A stretch of DNA of 33,813 nt from DTGL01 sp038895395 (GTDB taxonomy: Archaea > Iainarchaeota > Iainarchaeia > Iainarchaeales > DTGL01). The DNA lies in contig JAWANJ010000005.1 of assembly GCA_038895395.1 (NCBI GenBank), positions 1 through 33,813 on the forward strand. Reading direction: 5' to 3'. Shown here piece by piece: positions 7,152 to 14,702 of this stretch (position 1 is the first letter of the stretch; the number at the start of each line of letters is the position of its first letter). Below the pieces are notes generated by a model that was given only the letters and a program-made list of their open reading frames with translations, did not search any database and was not told the DNA's origin. The position numbers and the translations under genes are program-made.

Positions 7152-7985
7152 TCATTGTAGTTTATCATACGCTCTTTTCATTATAATTGCATCCCCTTCG
7201 ATGTTTGGACTTTCACTTATTAGCACTCCTTTGCAATCAAAGTCTTTGAGGGCCTTAAGAAGATCTTTGTAATTGAAATCCGATTCTTGTAAGTTTAGAT
7301 GATTTCGTTCACCCTTGCTACTATATTCTATACCGGAAACATGTATGTGCATTTCTTCCAGAGCTTTACTTCCCAAAAACTTTTCTATTTTTTGTAATAT
7401 TTCTGAAAATTCTAAATATGTGTTTAGTTTACCTCCACTTCTGGCATGCATATGAGAAAAATCTACACATGGCATCACATTTTCAAGCTCTGCACTGAGA
7501 GAAAGTATTTCATCTATGGAACCAAACTGTGAGCCTTTACCGGTTGTTTCAGGTCTTAGCCAAATCTTGCATCTGTGCAGCTCTAAAAAGCCACTTATAT
7601 CACTTAAGATCTTTTTTATTTTTATGTAAACATCCTCTGGTTTGTCGTTCTGATAAAAACCAGCATGAAAGCAAACACTAACAGCACCGCATTCAAAAGC
7701 TCTTACCGCTGCATTTTTTAGTCGATCAATGCTATCAGCAAGTTTTTTGTTGTCCTTTGAATTTAAATTTATAAAGTATGACGCGTGGCATGTAAGCACA
7801 ACATCATTTTTTTCAGCAATTTTTTTTACTTCTGGTGCTGCTTTCTCACTGACATTTATATTCCTAACGAATTCCAGTTCCATTGCGTCCAAGCCAAGCG
7901 ATCTTACTTTTTGTATGCCAGCCAAAGTATTGTATGGTTGTGTGCTGAGTGGTATTCCAGCGGTTCCAAATCTAAGCTTGTCCAT
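7152..7985 (-). CDS. Endonuclease IV-like / xylose isomerase-like TIM-barrel protein
   Basis: This is a TIM-barrel metalloenzyme most like the endonuclease IV (Nfo) family, which cuts DNA at abasic sites. In numbering from this start, metal-ligand-like residues occur in family order: H67 (CHASYFINL), H107 (FHAGF), E146 (RPETTGKGSQFG), D175 and H178 (CVDFSHMHA), H213 or H215, H229 (in GERNHLNL) and E258 (SESPN). The DRH triad of classical Nfo is replaced by ERNH, so substrate could differ; sugar-phosphate isomerases share the fold. The ATG at 7985 precedes RFGTAGIP, a typical start for the family. A longer reading to 8015 would intrude further into the upstream scpA gene, which already overlaps by 14 nt. 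Confidence 0.72.
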   Translation of the reverse strand: MDKLRFGTAGIPLSTQPYNTLAGIQKVRSLGLDAMELEFVRNINVSEKAAPEVKKIAEKNDVVLTCHASYFINLNSKDNKKLADSIDRLKNAAVRAFECGAVSVCFHAGFYQNDKPEDVYIKIKKILSDISGFLELHRCKIWLRPETTGKGSQFGSIDEILSLSAELENVMPCVDFSHMHARSGGKLNTYLEFSEILQKIEKFLGSKALEEMHIHVSGIEYSSKGERNHLNLQESDFNYKDLLKALKDFDCKGVLISESPNIEGDAIIMKRAYDKLQ

Positions 7986-8691
7986 CAGGACCACCCTTTT
8001 CACCAACATTATCATCTGTTCCGTTGTTTTTTGTTATGGCTATAAATATTTCACCAAAGAAAGTTTCCTGCCACAAATTTATTTTTCCATCTGATGCTAA
8101 AAAAAGCAAACAAATAAAAGTAGTAACAACCTCAAGAAGATTGCATTTTTCAACAATTTGCGAGAAAAGAGTGAGCCCATGCTCATCAGCATATTCTACA
8201 ATTCTTCTATAAACTTCTTCAATCTTTTTTCCCAAATCTTGCTTTAGCATTGTTGGCACGTCAATAGCAATCAATTCCTTTCTTTCTGTAGCAATGCTCT
8301 TAGTTTTTGTCTTTTCAATAACCGCGTCAATTTCAGCTAACAGCTCATCAAGCGTAATGCTTCTTTCTTTTATCCTGCTTATGGGCTTAAGCTCTGGTAG
8401 TTCACCTATCTCAGGTAGTGGTTCAGACTCGGGTTCTTCTGTTGGCAATTTTATCGTCTGGGATTTGAGTTTTAAAAGTATTGCACATGCAAGCATTGCG
8501 TTTGCAGGAATCCTTAGGCTTTTTTCTTTCATCTCTTGGATTCTCTGCAAATATTTTTGCGAGAGTTCCACAAGATCTATAGCCCAAACATCCATTTTTT
8601 CCCTTTTCACAAGATCCAGCAATATTGTTTTCCACGTGGGTTGTTCTATGATGTCCATTAGGTCTATGTCTTCATTTTTTATATCTTGCAT
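7972..8691 (-). CDS. scpA: Segregation and condensation protein A (ScpA, kleisin)
   Basis: This is the kleisin subunit that bridges SMC heads in chromosome condensation and segregation. The N-terminal pattern is characteristic: LLDLVKREKMDVWAIDLVEL, followed by ANAMLACAILLKLKSQ. A Glu/Pro-rich linker lies at about residues 105-125, and a C-terminal winged-helix region includes the segment GLTLFSQIVEK. The length of 239 residues is normal for the family. Neither scpB nor smc is adjacent. A minus-strand TTTTAAATAA box lies 26-27 nt before the ATG, suggesting a leaderless mRNA that also carries the endonuclease IV-like gene. Confidence 0.87.
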   Translation of the reverse strand: MQDIKNEDIDLMDIIEQPTWKTILLDLVKREKMDVWAIDLVELSQKYLQRIQEMKEKSLRIPANAMLACAILLKLKSQTIKLPTEEPESEPLPEIGELPELKPISRIKERSITLDELLAEIDAVIEKTKTKSIATERKELIAIDVPTMLKQDLGKKIEEVYRRIVEYADEHGLTLFSQIVEKCNLLEVVTTFICLLFLASDGKINLWQETFFGEIFIAITKNNGTDDNVGEKGGPDGQA

Positions 8692-8712
8692 GTCAAAAAA
8701 TAAGTTTGAACG

Positions 8713-8722
8713 TTATTTAAAA
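8713..8722 (-). promoter_or_regulatory. TATA box for the scpA operon
   Basis: On the minus strand TTTTAAATAA is centred about 26-27 nt before the scpA ATG. The distance matches the leaderless arrangement seen at the hydrogenase and MgtE genes. Confidence 0.55.
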
Positions 8723-8807
8723 CTGTATGTGGTATGTGTGGACTTGATTTTTTTCAAGTATAATAAAAATAATATTAAAATATTAATCAAAGTTAGGTAA
8801 TTTAATT

Positions 8808-9827
8808 ATGCAGATATTGCTTTTGATAGCATTGCTTCTGATATCGCTGGGTTTTTTGGTAAAAGCATCTAGCCTTGTTGTAAAGTACAGCGTAGAGATC
8901 GCTAAAATCCTAAATGTAAGCGAGTTGGTAATAGGCCTAACAATAATTGCCATTGGTACTTCTCTTCCAGAAACAATTTCCGCCGTTTTTTCAGCACTTC
9001 ATGACAACGGTGATCTCATAGTAGGTAACGTTATTGGTGCCAATATGAGCAACTTAACTATAGTGCTTGGTGTTGCTGTGCTTTTTTCACCAATCACCAT
9101 AAACAAAAACTTAATCAAAAGGGATCTCACAATAATGATTTTTTCTTCAACCTTTACGTTCATAGTGGTTGCCATAGGATTTTTTGTTTCTTGGTTTGAT
9201 GCAATTTCTTCGCTTCTTCTTTTTGTGGCATATGTAAGCTTTCTATTTTTTAGCATAAAAGAAAAAAAGCAAGATAACTTCCTTGATTTTGTCCATTATT
9301 TTATTACTGCAAAGTATTTACATCATCTTTTAGAAAAGGGCATCTTAACATTAAAAACGCAGAAAGCAAAAAACATACAAACAAGATACTTATTAAAGAA
9401 AATTCTTCTTTTGGGTGTGTCGCTGACTGTTGTTTTTATCAGTGCAAAATATTTGGTAGATTTTGCTTTAGATCTCGCATTTTTATTGGGTGTAAATGCT
9501 TCGCTTATAGGTGTACTGCTGGCAATAGGCACTACAATGCCTGAGCTTAGCGTTACGGTGAGTGCAGCTAGACAAGGAAAAGGTAACTTACTTTTGGGTA
9601 ATATCTTTGGAAGTTGTACGACAAACAGCTTATTTGTTGTAGGAACTGCAGCAATGGCCAAACAATTTTTTGTTTCCCCTGCTGTTGTTATGGATATAGC
9701 AATAACTCTATTGATTATAATATTTCTCTCTCTTTTTATATTTTTCAAACGTAAATTATCCCGTGTTTATGCTTTGGCTCTTTTTTTGGCTTACGGTCTT
9801 TTCTTATCACAGTTTTTGGGGGCCTGA
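8808..9827 (+). CDS. Na+/Ca2+ exchanger (CaCA family, YrbG-like)
   Basis: This is a membrane antiporter exchanging Ca2+ for Na+ or H+. Both internal alpha-repeats are present: GLTIIAIGTSLPETISAV with GNVIGANMSNL in the N-terminal half, and GVLLAIGTTMPELSVTVSA with GNIFGSCTTNSL in the C-terminal half. The conserved acidic residue of each repeat (SLPE, TMPE) is kept. There are about ten transmembrane segments and a basic cytoplasmic loop (about residues 165-195) between the halves. At 339 residues the protein has the usual prokaryotic length. An AT-rich stretch (AATATTAAAATATTA, about 8771-8785) some 30 nt before the ATG is the likely promoter. Confidence 0.92.
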   Translation: MQILLLIALLLISLGFLVKASSLVVKYSVEIAKILNVSELVIGLTIIAIGTSLPETISAVFSALHDNGDLIVGNVIGANMSNLTIVLGVAVLFSPITINKNLIKRDLTIMIFSSTFTFIVVAIGFFVSWFDAISSLLLFVAYVSFLFFSIKEKKQDNFLDFVHYFITAKYLHHLLEKGILTLKTQKAKNIQTRYLLKKILLLGVSLTVVFISAKYLVDFALDLAFLLGVNASLIGVLLAIGTTMPELSVTVSAARQGKGNLLLGNIFGSCTTNSLFVVGTAAMAKQFFVSPAVVMDIAITLLIIIFLSLFIFFKRKLSRVYALALFLAYGLFLSQFLGA

Positions 9828-9830
9828 GGA

Positions 9831-10292
9831 GTGTCTAAAAATTTTTTGGAAAAAATAATGTACAAAGCAACGAAAGATAAGCTTGAGGAGATTGGCGCTA
9901 AAAAGATTGAAAACGAAAAATCGGTTTTGCTTCCCGGAAAACGTAAAGGTGCTTATGACCTATTTGCAGAAATTGGTGGCAAAACTGTTGGTATTGAAAT
10001 ATTGTGCAGGCCTACCAAAAAAAAGCTAAAGGCTAAGCTTGCCTATCTTCCATATGTTGACAACTATGTTTTTGTAATACCTTCCAACTCTTTAGGTCTT
10101 TATAGAAAAAGCTTTGCTAAGGTATATAAGCCAGTTACAAGACCAAAATTTTTTTCTAGCGAGTTCAATAACCGTAATCTCTCCATTTGGCTATGTGATA
10201 TAGAAAAAAGAAAGATCATAGCCAGAGCAAGGTTTAACAAGATCATGAATGTCTTGGATAAAAGCTTAGATAAAAAAAGCAATATTTTGTGA
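9831..10292 (+). CDS. Hypothetical protein, possible PD-(D/E)XK nuclease fold
   Basis: I do not recognise the family. The region GAYDLFAEIGGKTVGIEILC (residues 40-59) looks like the core of a PD-(D/E)XK nuclease: an Asp (D43), a beta turn, then a strand ending in IEI (E56). The usual Lys two residues after the Glu is missing, although a Lys cluster follows at 63-68. The next strand-like segment, DNYVFVIP, also fits the fold. The only in-frame start before the conserved part is a GTG at 9831, 3 nt after the exchanger's stop. A GAGGAG-like sequence directly touches it, so an internal start such as the ATG at 9858 cannot be excluded. Probably co-transcribed with the exchanger. Confidence 0.55.
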   Translation: MSKNFLEKIMYKATKDKLEEIGAKKIENEKSVLLPGKRKGAYDLFAEIGGKTVGIEILCRPTKKKLKAKLAYLPYVDNYVFVIPSNSLGLYRKSFAKVYKPVTRPKFFSSEFNNRNLSIWLCDIEKRKIIARARFNKIMNVLDKSLDKKSNIL

Positions 10293-10331
10293 TTTAGTTA
10301 TGTTTTTATTTCTTTCAACAGAATAAACATT

Positions 10332-10766
10332 ATGCGATTTTCAAAATTAACTAAAGAAGACAAGATGCTAATTGACAAAGCACTTGATACTATAAAAAGA
10401 AACAGGATTGAAACAAAAGCAATATCTGCATCTGTTGGTGTAGCACTCATGACTGACAAAGGTAAAATTTATTTTTCCACTAACATAAAGAACTATCTTT
10501 CTTCACCTACTTCTATTTGTGCCGAGATGGGTGCAATTGCTTCGATGTTTTCAGAAGGTGAAAGAAAAATAAAGACAATAGTGGCAGTGCATATACCTGA
10601 CAGAAAAAGCAATTATTGGAGAATAATACCACCGTGTGGTGCTTGTAGGCATGTTTTGCACTGCTTTGGAAATCCGTGGGTAATAGTGTCTGTAAAAAAG
10701 AAAGTAAAACTTAGAGAGCTTTATCCATTACCTGTTAGACCATACACAGCACGCGATAGAAAATAA
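10332..10766 (+). CDS. Cytidine deaminase-like zinc hydrolase
   Basis: This protein belongs to the cytidine deaminase superfamily, which hydrolyses the amino group of (deoxy)cytidine or related bases. The zinc site is complete: CAE at residues 63-65 (C63 ligand, E65 proton shuttle) and PCGAC at 101-105 (C102 and C105 ligands). At 144 residues it has the size of tetrameric CDA or blasticidin-S deaminase-like enzymes; the CAE rather than HAE form agrees with this. The Tyr-Pro-Leu-Pro segment near the C-terminus is also typical. Its exact substrate cannot be read from sequence. The gene sits alone between the exchanger pair and tRNA-Arg. Confidence 0.85.
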   Translation: MRFSKLTKEDKMLIDKALDTIKRNRIETKAISASVGVALMTDKGKIYFSTNIKNYLSSPTSICAEMGAIASMFSEGERKIKTIVAVHIPDRKSNYWRIIPPCGACRHVLHCFGNPWVIVSVKKKVKLRELYPLPVRPYTARDRK

Positions 10767-10773
10767 TTTTAAG
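10765..10773 (+). promoter_or_regulatory. TATA-like box for tRNA-Arg
   Basis: AATTTTAAG is centred about 28 nt before the first base of the tRNA, the expected place for an archaeal promoter. It overlaps the stop region of the deaminase gene. Confidence 0.45.
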
Positions 10774-10796
10774 CTAGCACAGATATATTCTTTCTA

Positions 10797-10869
10797 GGGC
10801 CCGTAGCCTAGTGGACAAGGCAGCAGCCTTCTAAGCTGCAGATCGGGGGTTCGAATCCCTCCGGGCCCA
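10797..10869 (+). tRNA. tRNA-Arg (anticodon UCU)
   Basis: The cloverleaf is complete. The acceptor stem GGGCCCG pairs with CGGGCCC and is followed by discriminator A. The anticodon stem GCAGC/GCTGC encloses the loop CTTCTAA, giving anticodon TCT. The T arm is GGGGG-TTCGAAT-CCCTC, with one G-U pair. No intron is present and CCA is not encoded. T-rich sequence follows directly. Confidence 0.97.
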
Positions 10870-10887
10870 TTTTTAGCACGCTTTTTT
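10870..10887 (+). terminator. Oligo-T terminator after tRNA-Arg
   Basis: Two T-runs (TTTTT and TTTTTT), separated by a short GC-containing spacer, start immediately after the tRNA 3' end. Archaeal RNA polymerase stops at such T-runs without needing a hairpin. Confidence 0.45.
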
Positions 10888-10924
10888 AAAACAAAGAGTG
10901 CATTTAAACAAAATAAGCCTACTT

Positions 10925-10964
10925 TTTCGTCAAAAACTCGTTTAAAAAATGGCAATTGACGAAA
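10925..10964 (+). repeat. Inverted repeat, candidate operator of the XRE regulator
   Basis: TTTCGTCAA (10925-10933) and its exact reverse complement TTGACGAAA (10956-10964) are separated by 22 nt, so the half-site centres are 31 bp apart, about three helical turns. The right half abuts an AAATATAAATTT promoter box at about 10968-10979, ahead of the helix-turn-helix gene. This geometry suits binding by a dimeric repressor, probably autoregulation. Confidence 0.4.
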
Positions 10965-11051
10965 TAAATATAAATTTTAGGTAAGAAAATTTCTATTATA
11001 GGCTGTGTTTTTCTGGGATTGTTTTTAGCTTTTGGAAAAGAAGGTAATATT

Positions 11052-11762
11052 ATGGAAAAACTTGCAATTACAATGGCCGGAGAAATTGCACTTAGCAATG
11101 ATCCTGGCGGCAGTATGAAAAAGTGGCGCGAAATATTTGGTATAACTCAAATAGAGCTTTCAGAGCATCTAAAGGTAAGTCCTTCAACAATAAGCGATTA
11201 TGAAGGCGGCCGTAGGAAAAGCCCTGGTATAGGTGTGATACGCAGATTTGTTAATGCTCTCATTGAGATAGATACACGTAGAGGTAGCCGGGTTATAAGA
11301 CAACTTCTTAAGGACTTTGATCCTGGCGAGGATGCATTTGATACCCACGAGTTTGTGAGTGCTATTTCTGCGGCAGATTTTGCAAAACTTATAAAGGCAG
11401 AATGCATAGTTCATGAGGCCAGATTAAAGGATACAATGATATATGGCTACACAGTGGTTGATTCCCTAAAGGTAATAACAGAAGTGCCTGTTCACGAATA
11501 TATGCATTTATACGGTAGAACCCCTCAGCGTGCACTTATATTTCAGAAAGTCTCTAATGGTCGTTCACCTATGATAGCAGTGAAAATAGGGCGCTTTAGC
11601 ACAGATATGAAGCCTTCTGTAGTTGTTTTACATGGTCCAGAATCTCCGGAAAAGGTTGATGATATTGCTAAAAAGATTGCAGAAAGTGAGCTAATCCCAT
11701 TGCTTGTTTGTAACACCCCAATAAATGAAATAAAACAAGCACTAAAGGAATACGAAATTTGA
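11052..11762 (+). CDS. Archaeal XRE-family helix-turn-helix transcriptional regulator
   Basis: This is a cytosolic DNA-binding protein. An N-terminal lambda-repressor-like HTH is obvious in ITQIELSEHLKVSPSTISDYEGGRR (first 17 residues of that stretch form the two core helices). The C-terminal domain of about 120 residues, including a conserved VHEYMHLYGRTPQRALIFQK segment, is shared with archaeal regulators of this type and probably senses a ligand. I recognise the architecture but not a specific regulon. The ATG at 11052 has an AGAAGGT site 7-8 nt upstream; a longer TTG reading from 11019 is possible but adds nothing conserved. An inverted repeat lies at its promoter. Confidence 0.82.
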   Translation: MEKLAITMAGEIALSNDPGGSMKKWREIFGITQIELSEHLKVSPSTISDYEGGRRKSPGIGVIRRFVNALIEIDTRRGSRVIRQLLKDFDPGEDAFDTHEFVSAISAADFAKLIKAECIVHEARLKDTMIYGYTVVDSLKVITEVPVHEYMHLYGRTPQRALIFQKVSNGRSPMIAVKIGRFSTDMKPSVVVLHGPESPEKVDDIAKKIAESELIPLLVCNTPINEIKQALKEYEI

Positions 11763-11810
11763 AAAGACGTGCATTAGCACAAGCTTTTTTTATCTTTTAG
11801 CATTAACATT

Positions 11811-12488
11811 TTACTCTTCGAATCTTAGCAGATAAGTATAGCGTCTTTTTTCATCACCATCTTTTGTTATACCAACAGTGGATGTAGAAGCCTTTACTCT
11901 CACACCAAATTTTTTTTCGATTGCTTTAGCAATCCTCTTTGCCGTTCTGTTTGAAATAACCAGGATATCAACACCTTTTTTAGTGTAGTTTATCTTCAAA
12001 ATGTCTTCATTACTGATATCTTTGAGTGATTTAATATAAGATATTGCATTTGCTGTTGCGTTATTATCTGCCCTTATCTGTACTTCAGCCTCATAATAAG
12101 AAGATGCTTTTTTGCCGCAGCGATCACATAATTTGAAATCGTAAATTATCTCAAATTCATAGGTTTTTTCTATTTTTGTACCAAAGGCCTTTCCGCTTAT
12201 CTTAACTAGGCCATCATAACCGTGCTCTTTTTTTGTAAGGTCTATTTCTAGAGAGCTATTGTTCACTGAAATCTTTTTTATAGTACTAGCTATAAAATCC
12301 TTTAGCGTCTCTTCGTTTTCAGCCACCCAACGCCTTTTTAGAAGTATTGAGCCACAACGCTTGCATTTTGTAAGGAACATCTTGTTAGGTACACTGGCCA
12401 ATTCATTTTCTTCAATGTAGCAACTTCTACAAAAACCTCTAATAAAAGGCCCTTTTTCAGAACCACATTTTGGACAGAAAGTCTTCAT
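11811..12488 (-). CDS. nmd3: NMD3-like ribosome biogenesis protein
   Basis: This is an archaeal homologue of NMD3, the adaptor that binds the large ribosomal subunit during maturation (and exports it in eukaryotes). Cys pairs form the expected zinc sites: C5/C8 with C20/C23, and C42/C45 with C121/C124. Between and after these is the conserved core, ending in a region with STVGITKDGDEKRRYTYLLRF. At 225 residues it is the short archaeal form without eukaryotic export signals. The ATG overlaps the stop of the upstream membrane protein gene, so it is the last gene of a coupled three-gene operon that begins with an aCPSF2-type ribonuclease. Confidence 0.85.
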   Translation of the reverse strand: MKTFCPKCGSEKGPFIRGFCRSCYIEENELASVPNKMFLTKCKRCGSILLKRRWVAENEETLKDFIASTIKKISVNNSSLEIDLTKKEHGYDGLVKISGKAFGTKIEKTYEFEIIYDFKLCDRCGKKASSYYEAEVQIRADNNATANAISYIKSLKDISNEDILKINYTKKGVDILVISNRTAKRIAKAIEKKFGVRVKASTSTVGITKDGDEKRRYTYLLRFEE

Positions 12489-13282
12489 TTTGTAACACCA
12501 AAGTATATTACCTGGTTCAGAATTGAATTGTAAGTAAACAATATTGTGACTAAAAAGCGCTCAACAAAAAATAAAACCACAAATATAGGTTCAAAAACAG
12601 CTATGAAAGACAAGCCAAGCGACAAGACAGTTGAGATAAGCGAAATAATTGATGCTCCCGCAACAGAACGTTTGTTTTTCCTTACAAGTTCAAAATTGTA
12701 TTTTAGGCATTTTGATATTGGTTTTCTGTGTAAAATTACTGCTGGATAAACAAAGTAAAATATCAACACTATGCAAAGTGCTCCAATAATAGCTAGCAAA
12801 AGCCCGAACAAAGCAATCTGGGCAAAGTTTTGGTTTAGTTGCGCAAACATTATTTGTGCTGCTGTAATTGGCAAAGAAACAAGAACCAAAAGGCCAAAGC
12901 CAAGGGGTACAATTCTATAAAAATTTTTAATAGAAACAAAAAATGCTTTCTTGAGAGATATTTTACCGTTTCTGTAAAAATCTTCTATCAAGGTTGGATA
13001 CATAGCATTGACTAATATATCAATCACATAAGCAATGAGCATAAAAAATATTAACAAAAGCATTGGTGCTATGAGGTCTCTCATCGCATTGATGTCTTCT
13101 GTTGATACCACTTCACCTTTTATAACTATATCAAACAAGCTAGCATTTTCTATTAGAAGCTTAGCAAAATAAAGCATAACTATGCTATAAAAAATTGTCA
13201 CCAAAATTTTTGGCAAAAAAAGTGCGGGTTTTTTTAGCATTAGCAAAAAGGCTTCCCTTAAGAATGCAAAAAAACCCATCAT
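12485..13282 (-). CDS. Polytopic membrane protein of unknown function
   Basis: This 265-residue protein has about six hydrophobic segments with few charges, including FLPKILVTIFYSIVMLYFA near the N-terminus, an internal LLLIFFMLIAYVIDILVNAMY stretch (first 20 residues hydrophobic), and a C-terminal FIAVFEPIFVVLFFVERFL. The layout resembles uncharacterised archaeal and bacterial membrane proteins with a repeated helix-pair pattern; I cannot name a family with confidence. It is sandwiched by 4-nt overlaps between aCPSF2 and NMD3 genes, so it is translated with RNA-processing and ribosome-assembly factors, although nothing in its sequence suggests RNA binding. Confidence 0.7.
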   Translation of the reverse strand: MMGFFAFLREAFLLMLKKPALFLPKILVTIFYSIVMLYFAKLLIENASLFDIVIKGEVVSTEDINAMRDLIAPMLLLIFFMLIAYVIDILVNAMYPTLIEDFYRNGKISLKKAFFVSIKNFYRIVPLGFGLLVLVSLPITAAQIMFAQLNQNFAQIALFGLLLAIIGALCIVLIFYFVYPAVILHRKPISKCLKYNFELVRKNKRSVAGASIISLISTVLSLGLSFIAVFEPIFVVLFFVERFLVTILFTYNSILNQVIYFGVTK

Positions 13283-14553
13283 TCATCAACTTTTGTTGTT
13301 TTTCCTAACTCCAGCTCTTCTGCCTCTATTCCTAGCTCCTCTGAAACTTTTTCTTTAAGTACTTTTATTTTTTGTGGTTCTCCATGTACTATGAATACTT
13401 TTTTTGGGTTCCATTTTTTAATAGCTGACATAAGCTCGTTTTGACCTGCATGGGCTGAAAAATCAAACTTTCTTATACTGCATTTTGGTCTGTAGTCTTT
13501 TCCATCTATATTTATTACACCTTCTTCTATAAGTCTCCGACCTTGTGTACCTTCTACTTGATAACCAGTGAGGAATATTGCTGACTTTTCATCATTTGCT
13601 AAATTCTTTATATAGTTAAGCACAGGTCCACCTTCGCACATTCCAGCGGTTGTTACTATTATACAAGGTTCTTTCATGGCCTTTCTTCTTTGTGATTCTT
13701 TTTTTATCCAAATAACATGTTTCAATGCTTTTTTTAACAACTTTGGGTTTTTCAAGTAATCTGGATATTTCATTGTTAGTGTTGCTGCCTTTTGTGCCAT
13801 GCCGTCGAGGTAAATTGGATAATCTAATTTGTGCTCGTATAATATGTCCACTATCTCATGAGACCTTCCAACTGCAAAGGCTGGCACTACTACCATGCCA
13901 CCATCATCCAAAGTGCTTTTACAGGCCTTTACAAAATCTTTTTCAATCACATGCCTGTTTGGGTGGCTTGTATCACCATAGGTTCCTTCGATAATCACAT
14001 AATCAACTTCCCCAACCTTAAGATCTGCTTTTTTTAGAAGTCTTGTTTCCTCTACCTTGAAATCACCAGTATAAACTAATGACTTGCTGTCAAAGGTTAG
14101 TTTAGTGATTGCGGAGCCAATGATGTGGCCCGCGTCAAAAAACTCAAGTGTAACCCTTTCTGTTATCTGCAACCTTATTTTGTAGCCTATTGGGAAGGCA
14201 AATTTTCTTGTTCTTTTTATGTCTGCTTTGGAATATTTTGCATCCACGCCTTCAATCCCAGCAATTTTTAAGGAGTCATGCCATAGCATTTCAGCAAGAT
14301 CTAAAGTTGGTGGTGTTATGTAAACAATTGGTTTGTTTTTTGTGAAAAGATGTGGTAAGTCACCTGAATGGTCAAGATGGGCATGAGATATAATCACAGC
14401 ATCAAGTTGAGTGTGCACATGTAGAGGATATTCGGTTTCTTCTGGCGTTAGCTTTATACCTCTGTCTAGAAGGATTTTTTCACCAATATCTACTAGAAAA
14501 CTGCTCCTACCAACCTCGTTACACCCACCAAGGCCAATTATCTTAAAAGTCAT
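13279..14553 (-). CDS. Beta-CASP ribonuclease, aCPSF2 type
   Basis: This is a metallo-beta-lactamase/beta-CASP RNase of the archaeal CPSF family, acting in RNA 3'-end processing or decay. The zinc motif HAHLDH is at residues 57-62, followed by DAGHIIGSA, TYGD, and the beta-CASP motifs VPAFAVGRSHE, a central TTAGMCEGGP, and the C-terminal VHGEPQK. There is no N-terminal pair of KH domains, so it is the short aCPSF2 form rather than aCPSF1. At 424 residues it is the usual length. A GCGAGGTT site lies about 9 nt before the ATG. A minus-strand ATTTAAAT box 38 nt upstream implies a leader of about 12 nt. It heads the operon with the membrane protein and NMD3. Confidence 0.92.
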   Translation of the reverse strand: MTFKIIGLGGCNEVGRSSFLVDIGEKILLDRGIKLTPEETEYPLHVHTQLDAVIISHAHLDHSGDLPHLFTKNKPIVYITPPTLDLAEMLWHDSLKIAGIEGVDAKYSKADIKRTRKFAFPIGYKIRLQITERVTLEFFDAGHIIGSAITKLTFDSKSLVYTGDFKVEETRLLKKADLKVGEVDYVIIEGTYGDTSHPNRHVIEKDFVKACKSTLDDGGMVVVPAFAVGRSHEIVDILYEHKLDYPIYLDGMAQKAATLTMKYPDYLKNPKLLKKALKHVIWIKKESQRRKAMKEPCIIVTTAGMCEGGPVLNYIKNLANDEKSAIFLTGYQVEGTQGRRLIEEGVINIDGKDYRPKCSIRKFDFSAHAGQNELMSAIKKWNPKKVFIVHGEPQKIKVLKEKVSEELGIEAEELELGKTTKVDE

Positions 14554-14587
14554 TTTAAAACCTCGCTATAAGAATGTCACTTAAAAG

Positions 14588-14595
14588 ATTTAAAT
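14588..14595 (-). promoter_or_regulatory. TATA box for the aCPSF2 operon
   Basis: ATTTAAAT is centred 38 nt before the ATG. With initiation about 26 nt downstream, the mRNA would carry a short leader containing the GAGGT ribosome site. This contrasts with the leaderless promoters elsewhere in the window. Confidence 0.5.
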
Positions 14596-14665
14596 AATAA
14601 GCTTAAAAAAGTAATCATTTTTACAATAAAGACAAAAAACCTCTTATTGCAAAAACCTAATATGC

Positions 14666-14679
14666 TAAATAAATATATA
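14666..14679 (+). promoter_or_regulatory. TATA-like box for the peptidase gene
   Basis: TAAATAAATATATA ends about 24 nt before the GTG at 14703. The AAATATATA part is centred 28 nt upstream of it, which fits a leaderless transcript starting at that GTG. Confidence 0.45.
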
Positions 14680-14702
14680 CTACCTAAAACAAAAATAATT
14701 CT

